The translations under genes were made by a program, and so were the position numbers. The notes beneath the pieces were generated by a model. It saw only the letters and a program-made list of their open reading frames with translations. It was not told the origin of the DNA and did not search any database. A stretch of 64,000 nucleotides of DNA from Streptomyces bungoensis (lineage in GTDB: Bacteria; Actinomycetota; Actinomycetes; Streptomycetales; Streptomycetaceae), in contig NZ_KQ948854.1 of assembly GCF_001514215.1 (NCBI RefSeq), forward strand, positions 425,490-489,489, in the 5' to 3' direction. Each line of letters opens with the position of its first letter. Position 1 is the first letter of the stretch. Shown one piece after another: positions 26,040 through 35,682 of this stretch.

Positions 26040-26498
26040 TCAGAGGGTGTCGAGCGCCTTCACGTAGTCGTTCAGGTCACGTGCGTCCGGCAGGCCGTTG
26101 ATCACGGTCCACCGCACGACGCCCTCCTTGTCGATGATGAAGGTGCCCCGGACGGCGCAGCCCTTGTCCTCGTCGAAGACGCCGTACGCGCGCGAGACGT
26201 TGCCGTGCGGCCAGAAGTCGGAGAGCAGCGGGTACTCCAGACCCTCCTGCTCGGCGAAGACGCGCAGGGTGTGGATGGAGTCGTTGGAGACGGCGAGCAG
26301 CTGGGTGTCGCGGTCGCTGAACGACGGCAGGTTGTCGCGCAGCTCGCACAGCTCGCCGGTGCACACGCCGGTGAAGGCGAAGGGGTAGAAGAGCAGCACC
26401 ACGTTCTTCTCGCCGCGGAACTCGGAGAGCTTCACGCTGCGGCCGTGGTTGTCCTTGAGCTCGAAGTCGGGCGCCTTGTCGCCGACCTGGATCGCCAT
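26040..26498 (-). CDS. AhpE/BCP-like peroxiredoxin
   Basis: The 152-residue thioredoxin-fold peroxidase has the active-site segment [19 protein letters not shown], where C46 is the peroxidatic Cys (P-x-x-x-T/S-x-x-C context) and C51 may resolve it. [25 protein letters not shown] and [15 protein letters not shown] complete the fold. It reduces H2O2 and organic peroxides in the cytosol. AAGGGAAG precedes the ATG. It sits between the Ter cluster and DUF3052-aceE on the same strand as the ter genes, so joint control with metal/redox stress is plausible. Confidence 0.92.
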   Translation of the reverse strand: MAIQVGDKAPDFELKDNHGRSVKLSEFRGEKNVVLLFYPFAFTGVCTGELCELRDNLPSFSDRDTQLLAVSNDSIHTLRVFAEQEGLEYPLLSDFWPHGNVSRAYGVFDEDKGCAVRGTFIIDKEGVVRWTVINGLPDARDLNDYVKALDTL

Positions 26499-26607
26499 CG
26501 TCGTGCTTCCCTTCGGTGGGCTGTTCGGGTGAGGGCACAGCTGACGCCGGGCACGGCCGGCGCCGGGTCCCACCCTACGCAGTGATCACCGAGGGGCCTA
26601 CGGGTGG

Positions 26608-26636
26608 CCGGGCTGGGCCGGTTCGGCCCAGCCCGG
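26608..26636 (-). terminator. Terminator of the DUF3052 gene
   Basis: CCGGGCTGGGCC pairs with GGCCCAGCCCGG (12 bp, 5-base loop) seven bases after the stop codon. Confidence 0.6.
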
Positions 26637-26642
26637 CGTCGG

Positions 26643-27080
26643 TCACCTCTTCGACTTGGCCGCCTTGGGCGTCGCCAGCCGGCTCCCGCTCCAGTCCTTG
26701 CCGACGCTGACGCTCTTGGACGCGGTCAGGCCGGCGGTCGTCGCGGCTTCCGAGATGTCGCTCGGCTCCACGTACCCCGAACGGCCGGTCTTCGGCGTCA
26801 GGAGCAGGATGGCGCCGCCCTCTTCGATGTACGTGGTGGCGTCCACCAGCGCATCCGTGAGGTCACCGTCCTCGTCCCGGAACCACAGCACAACGGCGTC
26901 GGCCACGTCGTCGTATTCCTCGTCCATCAGGTCGCCCTCGACGGCTTCCTCGATGGCCTCGCGAAGCTCCTGATCGACGTCCTCGTCGTAGCCGATCTCC
27001 TGGACCACCTGCCCGGGCTGGAACCCCAGCCTGGCGGCAGGGTTCGTCCGCTCCTCCGCGTGGTCCGCGGTCGCGCTCAC
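26643..27080 (-). CDS. DUF3052 family protein
   Basis: A GTG start is fixed by AGGAGGCAACCC. The 145-residue acidic protein has the DUF3052 features AARLGFQPGQVVQEIGYDEDVD, LMDEEYDDVADAVVLWFRDEDGDLTDALVDA, and GAILLLTPKTGRSGYVEPSDISEAATTAGLT. The family is actinobacterial and typically lies beside aceE, as here. Its function is not established. No catalytic Cys/His cluster or membrane span is visible, and the basic tail PKAAKSKR could bind nucleic acid. It is divergent from aceE. Confidence 0.9.
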   Translation of the reverse strand: MSATADHAEERTNPAARLGFQPGQVVQEIGYDEDVDQELREAIEEAVEGDLMDEEYDDVADAVVLWFRDEDGDLTDALVDATTYIEEGGAILLLTPKTGRSGYVEPSDISEAATTAGLTASKSVSVGKDWSGSRLATPKAAKSKR

Positions 27081-27487
27081 GGGTTGCCTCCTGATCATGT
27101 CTTGATGAGTATCTCAGCCACGCGCGTGCGCGAAGCATTGGCCGTAGTCCACACGGGCGGGACCGATCGCGCAAGTACCCGGCCGTCCAGACCGCCGAAA
27201 CGGTGACGATCCCGGCCGTGTCGTCGCAACTCCTGGCACCGTATCCCGATTCATCGTGACCCACACCACACCGATGTGCCCGCTTTGCGCGGTTCGGAAT
27301 CACCCACCCTTGCGCCTCTCGAACAACTTTGCAAACCGTGTCACACCCCGGGCGTATCGTTGCCTTTTGACCGGTCCTGTACGGCGGTTACCCCGCGGTA
27401 GAGATGACGTACGTCTTCCCGAGGTACACGATGGGGAACGGTGTAGGCACGAGTAAAAAAGTGGCCCTCTGACAGGTAAGGAACAGC
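27081..27487. other. Divergent regulatory region between DUF3052 and aceE
   Basis: These 407 bases hold no convincing gene. Part is AT-richer, and there is a perfect 10-bp palindrome GACGTACGTC (27406-27415) about 70 bases before aceE, plus TACC-CCGC-GGTA nearby. The aceE start is preceded by AAGGAACAGC. I could not assign a promoter with confidence. Confidence 0.5.
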
Positions 27488-30235
27488 GTGGCTTCCGGAT
27501 CAGATCGCAACCCGATCATCATTGGCGGCCTTCCGAGTCAGGTTCCTGACTTCGATCCCGAAGAGACCCAGGAGTGGCTCGACTCCCTCGACGCCGCGGT
27601 GGACGAGCGCGGCCGGGAGCGGGCCCGCTACCTCATGCTGCGCCTGATCGAGCGCGCCCGCGAGAAGCGCGTGGCCGTGCCCGAGATGCGCAGCACGGAC
27701 TACGTCAACACGATCCCCACCCGCGCCGAACCGTTCTTCCCCGGCAACGAGGAGATCGAGCGCAGGATCCTCAACGCCACCCGCTGGAACGCGGCCGTGA
27801 TGGTCTCGCGCGCACAGCGCCCCGGCATCGGCGTCGGCGGGCACATCGCCACCTTCGCCTCCTCCGCCTCCCTGTACGACGTGGGCTTCAACCACTTCTT
27901 CCGCGGCAAGGACGAGGGCGACGGCGGCGACCAGGTCTTCTTCCAGGGCCACGCCTCGCCGGGCATCTACGCCCGCGCGTACCTGCTCGACCGGCTCACC
28001 GAGGGTCAGCTGGACGGCTTCCGGCAGGAGAAGTCGAAGTACCCGGACGGGCTGTCCAGCTACCCGCACCCGCGCTCCATGCCCGACTTCTGGGAGTTCC
28101 CGACCGTCTCCATGGGCCTCGGCCCGCTCGGCGCGATCTTCCAGGCGCGGATGAACCGCTACATGGAGGCGCGCGGCATCGCCGACACCTCCAAGTCGCA
28201 CGTGTGGGCCTTCCTCGGCGACGGCGAGATGGACGAGCCGGAGTCGCTGGGCCAGCTGTCCATCGCCGCCCGTGAGGGTCTGGACAACCTGACCTTCGTG
28301 GTCAACTGCAACCTGCAGCGCCTGGACGGCCCGGTGCGCGGCAACGGCAAGATCATCCAGGAGCTGGAGTCGGTCTTCCGGGGCGCCGGCTGGAACGTGA
28401 TCAAGCTGATCTGGGACCGCTCCTGGGACCCGCTGCTCGCCCAGGACCGCGACGGCGTGCTGGTCAACAAGATGAACACCACGCCGGACGGCCAGTTCCA
28501 GACGTACGCGACGGAGACCGGCGCGTACATCCGCGAGCACTTCTTCGGCGACGACCACCGGCTGCGCGCCATGGTCGAGAACATGACCGACCACCAGATC
28601 CTGATGCTGGGCCGCGGCGGTCACGACCACCGCAAGATCTACGCGGCGTTCAAGGCGGCCGTGGAGCACAAGGGCCAGCCGACGGTCATCCTGGCCAAGA
28701 CGGTCAAGGGATGGACGCTGGGCCCGAACTTCGAGGGCCGCAACGCCACGCACCAGATGAAGAAGCTGACGGTCGACGACCTCAAGCGCTTCCGCGACCG
28801 GCTGCACCTGCCGATCTCCGACAAGGAGCTGGAGTCCGGCGCGCCGCCGTACTACCACCCGGGCCGGAACTCGGAGGAGATCCAGTACATGCACGACCAG
28901 CGCACGAAGTGCGGCGGGTACGTCCCGACGCGCGTGGTGCGCTCGCAGCCGCTGCCGCTGCCGGACGACAAGACGTACGCGACCGTGAAGAAGGGCACGG
29001 GCCAGCAGTCCATCGCGACGACCATGGCCTTTGTGCGCCTGCTCAAGGACCTCATGCGGGACAAGGAGATCGGCAAGCGGTTCGTGCTGATCGCGCCGGA
29101 CGAGTACCGCACGTTCGGCATGGACTCCTTCTTCCCGAGCGCGAAGATCTACAACCCGCTGGGCCAGCAGTACGAGTCCGTGGACCGGGAGCTGCTGCTC
29201 GCCTACAAGGAGTCGCCGACCGGGCAGATGCTGCACGACGGCATCTCCGAGGCAGGCTGCACGGCGTCGCTGATCGCGGCCGGCTCGGCGTACGCCACGC
29301 ACGGCGAGCCGCTGATCCCGGTGTACGTCTTCTACTCGATGTTCGGTTTCCAGCGCACGGGTGACCAGTTCTGGCAGATGGCCGACCAGCTGGCACGCGG
29401 CTTCGTGCTGGGTGCGACCGCCGGACGCACGACCCTGACCGGTGAGGGGCTGCAGCACGCCGACGGGCACTCGCAGCTGCTCGCCTCGACCAACCCGGCG
29501 TGCGTGGCGTACGACCCGGCGTACGCCTACGAGATCGCGCACATCGTCCAGGACGGCCTGCGGCGCATGTACGGCGGGGACGCCGAGCACCCGCACGGCG
29601 AGGACGTCTTCTACTACCTCACCGTCTACAACGAGCCCATCCGGCACCCGGCCGAGCCGGCGAACGTGGACGTCGAGGGCATCCTCAAGGGCATCCACCG
29701 GATCGGCGAGGGCACGGGCGGCTCGATCCCGGCGCAGATCATGGCGTCGGGTGTCGCGGTGCCGTGGGCGCTGGAGGCGCAGCGGATCCTGGCCGAGGAG
29801 TGGGACGTCCGGGCCGACGTGTGGTCGGCGACCTCCTGGAACGAGCTGCGGCGCGAGGCCGTGGCCTGCGAGGAGCACAACCTGCTGCATCCCGAGGAGG
29901 AGGAGCGGGTTCCGTACGTGACGCGGAAGCTGAGCGGTGCCGAGGGGCCGTTCGTGGCGGTGTCCGACTGGATGCGGTCGGTGCCGGACCAGATCGCGCG
30001 GTGGGTGCCGGGCACCTACCAGTCGCTGGGCGCGGACGGCTTCGGCTTCGCCGACACCCGGGGCGCGGCGCGCCGCTTCTTCCACATCGACGCGCAGTCG
30101 ATCGTGGTCGCGGTGCTGACGGAGCTGGCGCGGGCAGGCAAGATCGACCGGTCGGTGCTGAAGCAGGCCATCGACCGGTACCGGCTGCTGGACGTCTCGG
30201 CGGCGGATCCGGGAGTGGCGGGCGGCGACGCCTGA
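27488..30235 (+). CDS. aceE: Pyruvate dehydrogenase E1 component (homodimeric type)
   Basis: The 915-residue protein has full length for the AceE family. It decarboxylates pyruvate with thiamine diphosphate and passes the acetyl group to lipoyl-E2, feeding acetyl-CoA to the TCA cycle and fatty acid synthesis. The ThDP motif runs from G244-D245-G246 ([14 protein letters not shown]) to N273-C274-N275. Other conserved parts are [22 protein letters not shown] and [20 protein letters not shown] start has AAGGA upstream. E2 and E3 are not in this window. A strong hairpin follows. Confidence 0.97.
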   Translation: MASGSDRNPIIIGGLPSQVPDFDPEETQEWLDSLDAAVDERGRERARYLMLRLIERAREKRVAVPEMRSTDYVNTIPTRAEPFFPGNEEIERRILNATRWNAAVMVSRAQRPGIGVGGHIATFASSASLYDVGFNHFFRGKDEGDGGDQVFFQGHASPGIYARAYLLDRLTEGQLDGFRQEKSKYPDGLSSYPHPRSMPDFWEFPTVSMGLGPLGAIFQARMNRYMEARGIADTSKSHVWAFLGDGEMDEPESLGQLSIAAREGLDNLTFVVNCNLQRLDGPVRGNGKIIQELESVFRGAGWNVIKLIWDRSWDPLLAQDRDGVLVNKMNTTPDGQFQTYATETGAYIREHFFGDDHRLRAMVENMTDHQILMLGRGGHDHRKIYAAFKAAVEHKGQPTVILAKTVKGWTLGPNFEGRNATHQMKKLTVDDLKRFRDRLHLPISDKELESGAPPYYHPGRNSEEIQYMHDQRTKCGGYVPTRVVRSQPLPLPDDKTYATVKKGTGQQSIATTMAFVRLLKDLMRDKEIGKRFVLIAPDEYRTFGMDSFFPSAKIYNPLGQQYESVDRELLLAYKESPTGQMLHDGISEAGCTASLIAAGSAYATHGEPLIPVYVFYSMFGFQRTGDQFWQMADQLARGFVLGATAGRTTLTGEGLQHADGHSQLLASTNPACVAYDPAYAYEIAHIVQDGLRRMYGGDAEHPHGEDVFYYLTVYNEPIRHPAEPANVDVEGILKGIHRIGEGTGGSIPAQIMASGVAVPWALEAQRILAEEWDVRADVWSATSWNELRREAVACEEHNLLHPEEEERVPYVTRKLSGAEGPFVAVSDWMRSVPDQIARWVPGTYQSLGADGFGFADTRGAARRFFHIDAQSIVVAVLTELARAGKIDRSVLKQAIDRYRLLDVSAADPGVAGGDA

Positions 30236-30256
30236 CGCCGCGCGGCCGGTGACGTG

Positions 30257-30306
30257 ACGTAGGGGCGGTGGAGTTCGAGTCTCCACCGCCCTTACGTTTT
30301 CTTTAC
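30257..30306 (+). terminator. aceE terminator
   Basis: A 17-bp stem with one G-T pair and a 7-base loop is followed by TTTTCTTTA, an unusually canonical intrinsic terminator for this GC content. Confidence 0.85.
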
Positions 30307-30315
30307 GATGCGGGC

Positions 30316-31092
30316 ATGAAGCGACAGTCGGCACAGGCGCGGTGGGAACAGCGGACGCAACGGCCCCTGCTGGCCCTGGCCGTGGCGTTCGCCGTCGCGT
30401 ACGCCGTGCCGATCGTGGACGATTCCGCCGGGTACTCGCTGACGGAGCTGTGCACGGTGGTGGAGTGGGTGGTGTGGGGGTCGTTCGCGGTGGACTACCT
30501 CATACGGCTGGCCCTGACGACCGGGCGCAAGGAGTTCGTGCGGACGCACTGGCCCGACCTGTGCGCGGTGCTGCTGCCGGTGCTGCAGCCGCTGCGGCTG
30601 CTGCGGCTGGTCTCGACACTGCTGCTGGTGGGACGGCGGGCGCGGATGGCTCCGCAGATCCGGCTGACCACGTACGTCGTGGGGGCGGTGATCGGGCTGC
30701 TGATGTTCGGGTCGCTGGCGGTGCTGTCGGTGGAGCGGGAGTCGCCGCACGGGAACATCCGGACGCTGGGTGACGCGGTGTGGTGGTCGTTCACCACGAT
30801 GACGACCGTGGGGTACGGGGACCACGCGCCGACGACGGGGCTGGGGCGGATGATCGCGGTCGGGCTGATGCTGTCCGGGATCGCGCTGCTGGGTGTGGTG
30901 ACCGCGAACATCGCGGCGTGGTTCATCTCGCGGTTCGAGAAGGACGACGTGGAGGAGCGGCGCCAGACGGAGGCGATCGCGGCCCTGACGGAGGAGGTCC
31001 GCCTGCTGCGGGCCGAGGTGGCGCGGCTGGCGGCGCCGGAGGCCGCCGCGCGAGCAGGAACCGGGGCCGGCGGTTCGTTGTCGGCTGACTGA
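30316..31092 (+). CDS. Voltage-gated-like potassium channel protein
   Basis: The 258-residue protein has the ion-channel selectivity filter TTVGYGD (163-169) in the pore loop WWSFTTMTTVGYGDHAP, followed by the inner helix MIAVGLMLSGIALLGVVTANIAAWF. Upstream are helices resembling S1-S4; the S4-like segment LLPVLQPLRLLRLVSTLLLVGRRAR carries regularly spaced Arg. The C-terminal RRQTEAIAALTEEVRLLRAEVARLA is a tetramerising coiled coil. It would pass K+ across the plasma membrane. The gene starts just past the aceE terminator. Confidence 0.92.
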   Translation: MKRQSAQARWEQRTQRPLLALAVAFAVAYAVPIVDDSAGYSLTELCTVVEWVVWGSFAVDYLIRLALTTGRKEFVRTHWPDLCAVLLPVLQPLRLLRLVSTLLLVGRRARMAPQIRLTTYVVGAVIGLLMFGSLAVLSVERESPHGNIRTLGDAVWWSFTTMTTVGYGDHAPTTGLGRMIAVGLMLSGIALLGVVTANIAAWFISRFEKDDVEERRQTEAIAALTEEVRLLRAEVARLAAPEAAARAGTGAGGSLSAD

Positions 31093-31129
31093 GCCGCGCG
31101 GGCTTCACGCGGGTCCGGCCGTCTTCGGC

Positions 31130-31240
31130 CGACTGGCCGTGGGGGCGGTTCGCTGCGCGGGCAGCACCCGGTCCGACGGTCCGTTCTCGACCGCGGGCCG
31201 TGGGGGCCGGTCGCGCAGTTCCCCGCGCCCCCGGGTGGGT
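31130..31240. repeat. Recurrent Streptomyces-type GC-rich intergenic motif, two partial copies
   Basis: GGCCGTGGGGGCGGTTCG (about 31135-31152) and GGCCGTGGGGGCCGGTCG (about 31197-31214) are near-identical. The second continues into CGCGCAGTTCCCCGCGCCCC, which I remember as a very common intergenic motif in this genus. Its GGGGGC and GCCCCC ends can pair. Confidence 0.4.
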
Positions 31241-31373
31241 GATGTGAGCGCCCGGTGAGCAGCGTCCGGGGGCCGGAGGGGATCATGCGGGCGTCCGGAA
31301 CGGGGTGCGCGAGCAGCGCTCGTGGGCGCTGCTCGCGTCGCCTGCCGCGTCGTCGCGGCCAGCGCCTGCTCGG

Positions 31374-31679
31374 TCAGAGCAGGCCGTGGCCCCAAGTGGC
31401 CGCTCCGGCCAGGGCGATGAGGGACAGCAGGGTGTCGATCGCGCCCAGGACCAGTGCCACGAGGGCCGGGATGCTGTGGTCGGAGGACCACTTGCGGCCC
31501 ATGGACTGCCAGCCGCAGAACATCGCCACCGGGCCCAGCACGATGCCCAGCGCGAAGAAACCGGCCACGGCACAGATGGTGCCGATGATGCCGAGCGTCG
31601 CACGGTCCGGCCCGGTCCGTTGCCACGTCCGGCCGCGTGACCGGGGGTACCCGCGCGTTCCGTTCCCGAAGGCTGCCAT
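31374..31679 (-). CDS. DUF4190-like small membrane protein
   Basis: The 101-residue protein has a short polar N-terminus and two hydrophobic helices: ATLGIIGTICAVAGFFALGIVLGPVAMFCG and ALVALVLGAIDTLLSLIALAG. The layout A-x-x-x-G-I-I-x-x-I-x-x-x-x-x-x-x-G-P-x-A-x-x-x-G is that of DUF4190. AGGGAG lies six bases before the chosen ATG; the ATG one codon earlier is closer. Function is unknown. The gene is flanked by opposing or distant neighbours and seems monocistronic. Confidence 0.75.
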   Translation of the reverse strand: MAAFGNGTRGYPRSRGRTWQRTGPDRATLGIIGTICAVAGFFALGIVLGPVAMFCGWQSMGRKWSSDHSIPALVALVLGAIDTLLSLIALAGAATWGHGLL

Positions 31680-31917
31680 CATCAACTCCCTGATCCGTAT
31701 GGTCAGTTCGGGGTCGATGTGCGGGTACCCCCATTCGGCGGGCACAGACCTGCGCGCGCTGCCCCCCTCCAGCAGCGCGCGCCGCGGCCCGCGTCCTCCC
31801 ATGTCCTGCGGAGGACTTGACCCACTGTGACCTGCGGCGCGCGCCGATGGCGAGGGATCTTGAGTGGAGTCACCCTGATAGGCGAACTTCGCCCGGAACA
31901 GGCATGAAACGCGGGGA

Positions 31918-33537
31918 TCAGATGTGGCCGACGCCCGCGCCCGCCTCCGCGTTCTCGCCCCGCTTGGTGAGCAGCGCGACGAGGATGGCGGCCGCCGCCA
32001 CGCCCGCCGCGACGAGCGAGGCGAGGCTCATGCCGGAGATGAAGGTGTCGTGGGCGACACCGGTGATCTTCGCGGCGAACGCCTCGGGGGTGCCCTTGGG
32101 CACGGGCGCGACACCGACCTGGACCGCCTCGGCGGCCTGGTCGAGCTGCTGCGGCGTGAGCGGCGGCAGTCCCGCGCCCTTCCAGTTGCCCGCGAGGTCG
32201 CTGTCCACCTTGGAGGCCATCACGGCGCCCAGCACGGCCGTGCCGAGGCTGCCGCCGATCTGCATGCCCGCCTGCTGGAGACCGCCCGCGACGCCGGACA
32301 GCTCCATCGGCGCGTTGCCGACGATGACCTCGGTGGCGCCGACCATGACCGGGGCGAGCCCGAGGCCGAGCAGGGCGAACCAGAGGGACATCGGGCCGCT
32401 GCCGGTGTCGGCCTTCAGGGTCGACATGCCGTACATGGCGATCGCGGTGGCCGCCATGCCGCCGGCCAGCGGGATGCGCGGGCCCAGCTTGGTGATCATC
32501 GCGCCCGCGAGCGGGGAGCCGACGATCATCATGCCGGTCAGCGGCAGCAGGTGCAGACCGGCGTCGATCGGGCTCATGCCGTGCACGTTCTGCAGGTAGA
32601 AGGTGACGAAGAACAGGCCGCCCATGAAGGCGATGGCCATGAGGACCATCAGGACGACGCCCGCGGAGAGCGGGACCGAGCGGAAGAGCCGCAGCGGGAT
32701 CAGCGGTTCGGCGACCTTCGTCTCCCAGAAGGAGAACAGGGCGAAGCCGAGCACGGAGGCGGCGATGAAGGCCCACGTCCGGCCGTCGCCCCAGCCCCAC
32801 GCCGGGGCCTTGATCAGGGCCCACACCAGGCAGAACATCGCGCCCGACAGCAGGGCGATGCCCAGCAGGTCGAAGGAGCGCGGCGCGTTCTCGGCGCGGT
32901 GGTCGCGCAGGATCAGCAGGCCCAGCACGAGGGCGAGTACACCGACCGGCACGTTGATGAAGAACACCGACTGCCAGTTGACGTGCTCGACCAGCACGCC
33001 GCCGAGGATCGGGCCGCCCGCGGTGGAGGCACCGATGACCATGCCCCAGATGCCGATGGCCATGTTCAGCTTCTCGGCCGGGAAGGTGGCACGCAGCAGA
33101 CCCAGCGCGGCCGGCATCAGCAGGGCGCCGAACAGGCCCTGGAAGACGCGGAAGGTGACGACGAGCGCGATGCTGTCGGACAGGCCGATGGCTCCGGAGG
33201 CGGCGGCGAAGCCGGTCACGCCGATCAGGAAGGTCTGCCGGTGGCCGAAGCGGTCGCCGAGCTTGCCGGCGGTGATGAGGGAGACCGCGAGCGCCAGGAA
33301 GTAGCCGTTGGTGATCCACTGCACCTGGGCGAAGGTGGCGCCGAGGTCCTTCTGGATGGCCGGGTTGGCGATCGCCACGATGGTGCCGTCGAGGGCCACC
33401 ATCATGACCCCTACGGCGACGGTGATGAGCGTGAGCCACGGGTGGCCGCGCAGGCCCGCGGCGGGGGCCGGCTTCGACAGGTCGACGGACGTCTCGTCCC
33501 CCGGACCCGTCGTGTCGACGGTGGTCTGACTAGTCAT
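31918..33537 (-). CDS. DHA2-type 14-helix MFS drug exporter
   Basis: The 539-residue EmrB/QacA family antiporter has LITVAVGVMMVALDGTIVAIANPAIQKDLG (helix 1 with the D-x-T/S-I-V-N/A-x-A-x-P motif), motif A GKLGDRFGHRQTF, motif C-like GGPILGGVLVEHVNWQSVFFINVPVG, and further helices to residue 525. It should export drugs or toxic metabolites using the proton gradient. It has no ribosome site but a good promoter ending seven bases upstream, so it is probably leaderless. The divergent TetR gene is its likely repressor. Confidence 0.92.
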   Translation of the reverse strand: MTSQTTVDTTGPGDETSVDLSKPAPAAGLRGHPWLTLITVAVGVMMVALDGTIVAIANPAIQKDLGATFAQVQWITNGYFLALAVSLITAGKLGDRFGHRQTFLIGVTGFAAASGAIGLSDSIALVVTFRVFQGLFGALLMPAALGLLRATFPAEKLNMAIGIWGMVIGASTAGGPILGGVLVEHVNWQSVFFINVPVGVLALVLGLLILRDHRAENAPRSFDLLGIALLSGAMFCLVWALIKAPAWGWGDGRTWAFIAASVLGFALFSFWETKVAEPLIPLRLFRSVPLSAGVVLMVLMAIAFMGGLFFVTFYLQNVHGMSPIDAGLHLLPLTGMMIVGSPLAGAMITKLGPRIPLAGGMAATAIAMYGMSTLKADTGSGPMSLWFALLGLGLAPVMVGATEVIVGNAPMELSGVAGGLQQAGMQIGGSLGTAVLGAVMASKVDSDLAGNWKGAGLPPLTPQQLDQAAEAVQVGVAPVPKGTPEAFAAKITGVAHDTFISGMSLASLVAAGVAAAAILVALLTKRGENAEAGAGVGHI

Positions 33538-33544
33538 GTGTTCG

Positions 33545-33574
33545 AGGCTAGTGACAGCCGCTGACAGTTGACAA
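33545..33574 (-). promoter_or_regulatory. Promoter of the efflux gene
   Basis: On the minus strand TTGTCA (33574-33569) and TAGCCT (33550-33545) are separated by 18 bases, with the ATG eight bases past the -10. The gene is therefore probably leaderless. Confidence 0.55.
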
Positions 33575-33600
33575 ACGGATTCACAAGTCGGTAACTGACA
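33562..33600. promoter_or_regulatory. Putative TetR operator
   Basis: TGACAGTTGAC and GTAACTGACA form an imperfect inverted repeat overlapping the efflux promoter in the divergent gap, where the TetR product would be expected to bind. Confidence 0.45.
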
Positions 33601-33664
33601 CGACACCGGCGCATAGGCTGAGCTGGACGAACGTTCACCGGGAGAGAGGGCCGCCAGGAGAGTG

Positions 33665-34306
33665 ATGGAGACGCGGGCCAGGGAGACGCTGCGCGAGCGC
33701 AAGAAGCGGCGGACCCGCGAGGCGCTGCTGCGGGCCGCTCTCGAACTGTTCACCACGCAGGGCTACGAGCAGACGACCGTCGACGAGATCGCCGAGGCCT
33801 GCGAGGTCTCCCAGCGCACCTTCTTCCGCTACTTCGCCGGCAAGGAGGACGCGGCCTTCGCCGTCCAGGACATGACCGAGGCCCGCTTCGTGGCGGCCGT
33901 GCGGGAGCGTCCGGCGCACGAGGCGCCGATGGAGGCGATGCGGCAGGCGGTCCTGCAGGGCTGGGACGCGCTACGGGAGACCGTGGAGTCGGCCGTCCCG
34001 GTGGAGCTGTACCTGCGCATGTACCGCACGATCGAGTCGACCCCCGCCCTGCTCGCCGCGCACCTGCGGCGCTCGGCGGCGACGGAGGAGACCATCGCGC
34101 GGCTGCTGGCCGAACGCGAGGGCGTGGACGTGGCCGCGGACCCCCGGCCGCGGCTCGCCGTGGCCGTCTTCGGCGGGGTGATGAGGGTCACCGAGCGGCA
34201 GTGGAGCACGGGCGACGACTTCAGCCTGGAGGCGATCCGTCAACTCACCGCATCCTGCCTCGATCAGGTGGGATCGGCACTCACCGGCAACTGGCGTACC
34301 ACCTAG
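33665..34306 (+). CDS. TetR-family transcriptional repressor
   Basis: The 213-residue protein has a typical N-terminal TetR helix-turn-helix: RRTREALLRAALELFTTQGY, then TTVDEIAEACEVSQRTFFRYFAGKED. The C-terminal all-helical part (TetR_C_17-like, ELYLRMYRTIESTPALLAAHL) would bind ligand and dimerise. Divergent orientation 127 bases from a DHA2 exporter implies local repression relieved by an export substrate. GTG-ATG are adjacent start choices; AGGAG lies just upstream. The TAG stop is in a CTAG, followed by sequence only weakly like the repeat element seen elsewhere. Confidence 0.92.
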   Translation: METRARETLRERKKRRTREALLRAALELFTTQGYEQTTVDEIAEACEVSQRTFFRYFAGKEDAAFAVQDMTEARFVAAVRERPAHEAPMEAMRQAVLQGWDALRETVESAVPVELYLRMYRTIESTPALLAAHLRRSAATEETIARLLAEREGVDVAADPRPRLAVAVFGGVMRVTERQWSTGDDFSLEAIRQLTASCLDQVGSALTGNWRTT

Positions 34307-34398
34307 GGCCGTTCCGGGATCGTTCGACCGTTGCCGAAACGTGATACCCGTCACTCGGTTACCGCGAGACCCTCTCGTTCTCCTAGTGTGTCCTCCCA

Positions 34399-35616
34399 GT
34401 GACTTCCTTCGACACCACCCCGCAACTCAACGTCTGGCGCGCCACACTCGCGCTGGCCGTCGTGTTCGTGATGCTCGCCACCACGGGCTGGACCGCGCTG
34501 CACAGCCACCGGGAGGCCACGGCCCTGCAGGCCTCGGTCGACAAGTGGGACCACGGCCGCCTGCACGGCCGGCACCTGCCGGACGCCGGGGCCGCCCCCG
34601 CGCGGCTCGCCCGCTTCTTCGCCTCGCTCACCGCGCAGGACCGCGCCCGTCTCGCCCACCGCTACCCGCTCGCGGTCGGCAACATGAACGGCGCCCCGGT
34701 GGGCCTGCGCTACCGCGCCAACCACATCGCCCTGGAGCAGGCGCGCGAGGTGGAGCGCAAACGGATGCACGACAGCCGGCTCAGCGCGGCCGGCCAGCAG
34801 GACGCGGGCCGCCGCATGCAGCGCTACGAGGCGCTGACGAGGCCCGGCCGGCACATCCTCGCCTTCGACCCGGCGGGCTCGGGGCGGGTCGCGGAGGTCT
34901 TCGGGAACCTGCGCAGGGCCGAGCGGATCTCCGTCGTCGTCCCCGGCGTCGACACCGACCTGCTCACCTTCCAGCGGACGAACCGCCCGTACAGCGCGCC
35001 GGTCGGCATGGCCAAGGCCCTGCACGCGGCCGAGCGGGCGGCCAGCCCCTCGACCCGCACGGCCGTGATCGCCTGGGCCGACTACACCGCGCCGGACGGG
35101 CTCGGCGTGGACGCGGCCACGGGCCTGCGCGCCGCGGAGGGCGCCGTACGGCTGAACGCGCTGCTGCGCGCGCTGCCCGGCCGTGCGCCGGTGTCGATGG
35201 TCTGCCACAGCTACGGCTCCGTGGTCTGCGGGGTCGCGGCCCGCGGCATGCCCCGCCGGGTGACCGACATAGCGGTGGCCGCGAGCCCCGGCATGCGGGT
35301 GCCCAGCGCCGCCCGCCTGGGCACCTCGGCGCGGCTGTGGGCGATGCGGGACGCCACCGACTGGGTGCAGGACGTGCCCTACCTGGAGCTGGGCGGCCTC
35401 GGGCACGGCGCGGACCCCGTGGCCTCGGGCTTCGGCGCGCGGGTGCTCTCGGCGCACGACGCGCAGGGGCACGCCGGCTACTTCCAGCCGGGTACGGACA
35501 GCCTGCGCAACCTCGCCGACGTCGCGGTGGGCGCCTACGACGCGGTGACCTGTGCACGGGAGAACGATGCCTGCCGGGCCGGTCTGCCCGGCACGACGAC
35601 GGCCGGACGCGCGTAG
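34399..35616 (+). CDS. DUF1023 alpha/beta-hydrolase, membrane anchored
   Basis: The 405-residue protein starts at GTG with no ribosome site. An N-terminal membrane helix (ATLALAVVFVMLATTGWTAL) anchors an extracytoplasmic domain. DUF1023 features include HILAFDPAGSGRVAEVFGNL, ISVVVPGVDTDLLTF, and the nucleophile elbow VCHSYGSVVCG with Ser in C-H-S-Y-G (G-x-S-x-G with Cys first). VAASPGM and HDAQGHAGYF supply the expected Asp/His region. It is probably an esterase or lipase-like hydrolase; the substrate is unknown. Confidence 0.85.
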   Translation: MTSFDTTPQLNVWRATLALAVVFVMLATTGWTALHSHREATALQASVDKWDHGRLHGRHLPDAGAAPARLARFFASLTAQDRARLAHRYPLAVGNMNGAPVGLRYRANHIALEQAREVERKRMHDSRLSAAGQQDAGRRMQRYEALTRPGRHILAFDPAGSGRVAEVFGNLRRAERISVVVPGVDTDLLTFQRTNRPYSAPVGMAKALHAAERAASPSTRTAVIAWADYTAPDGLGVDAATGLRAAEGAVRLNALLRALPGRAPVSMVCHSYGSVVCGVAARGMPRRVTDIAVAASPGMRVPSAARLGTSARLWAMRDATDWVQDVPYLELGGLGHGADPVASGFGARVLSAHDAQGHAGYFQPGTDSLRNLADVAVGAYDAVTCARENDACRAGLPGTTTAGRA

Positions 35617-35682
35617 AAACAGCAGGAAGTGCGGTCTGCGCGGGTGGCGACGGAGGAGCACGTGCCGCATACGATGAGCCGC

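Noticed and set aside
27500..30334. A 944-codon open frame antisense to aceE
   Set aside because: It mirrors a highly conserved enzyme; long antisense frames are expected at this GC content, and its translation is His/Arg/Val-rich without domains.
34303..34330. A third copy of the CTAG element after the TetR stop codon
   Set aside because: CTAGGGCCGTTCCGGGATC is only loosely similar to the end sequence and no opposite end is found.
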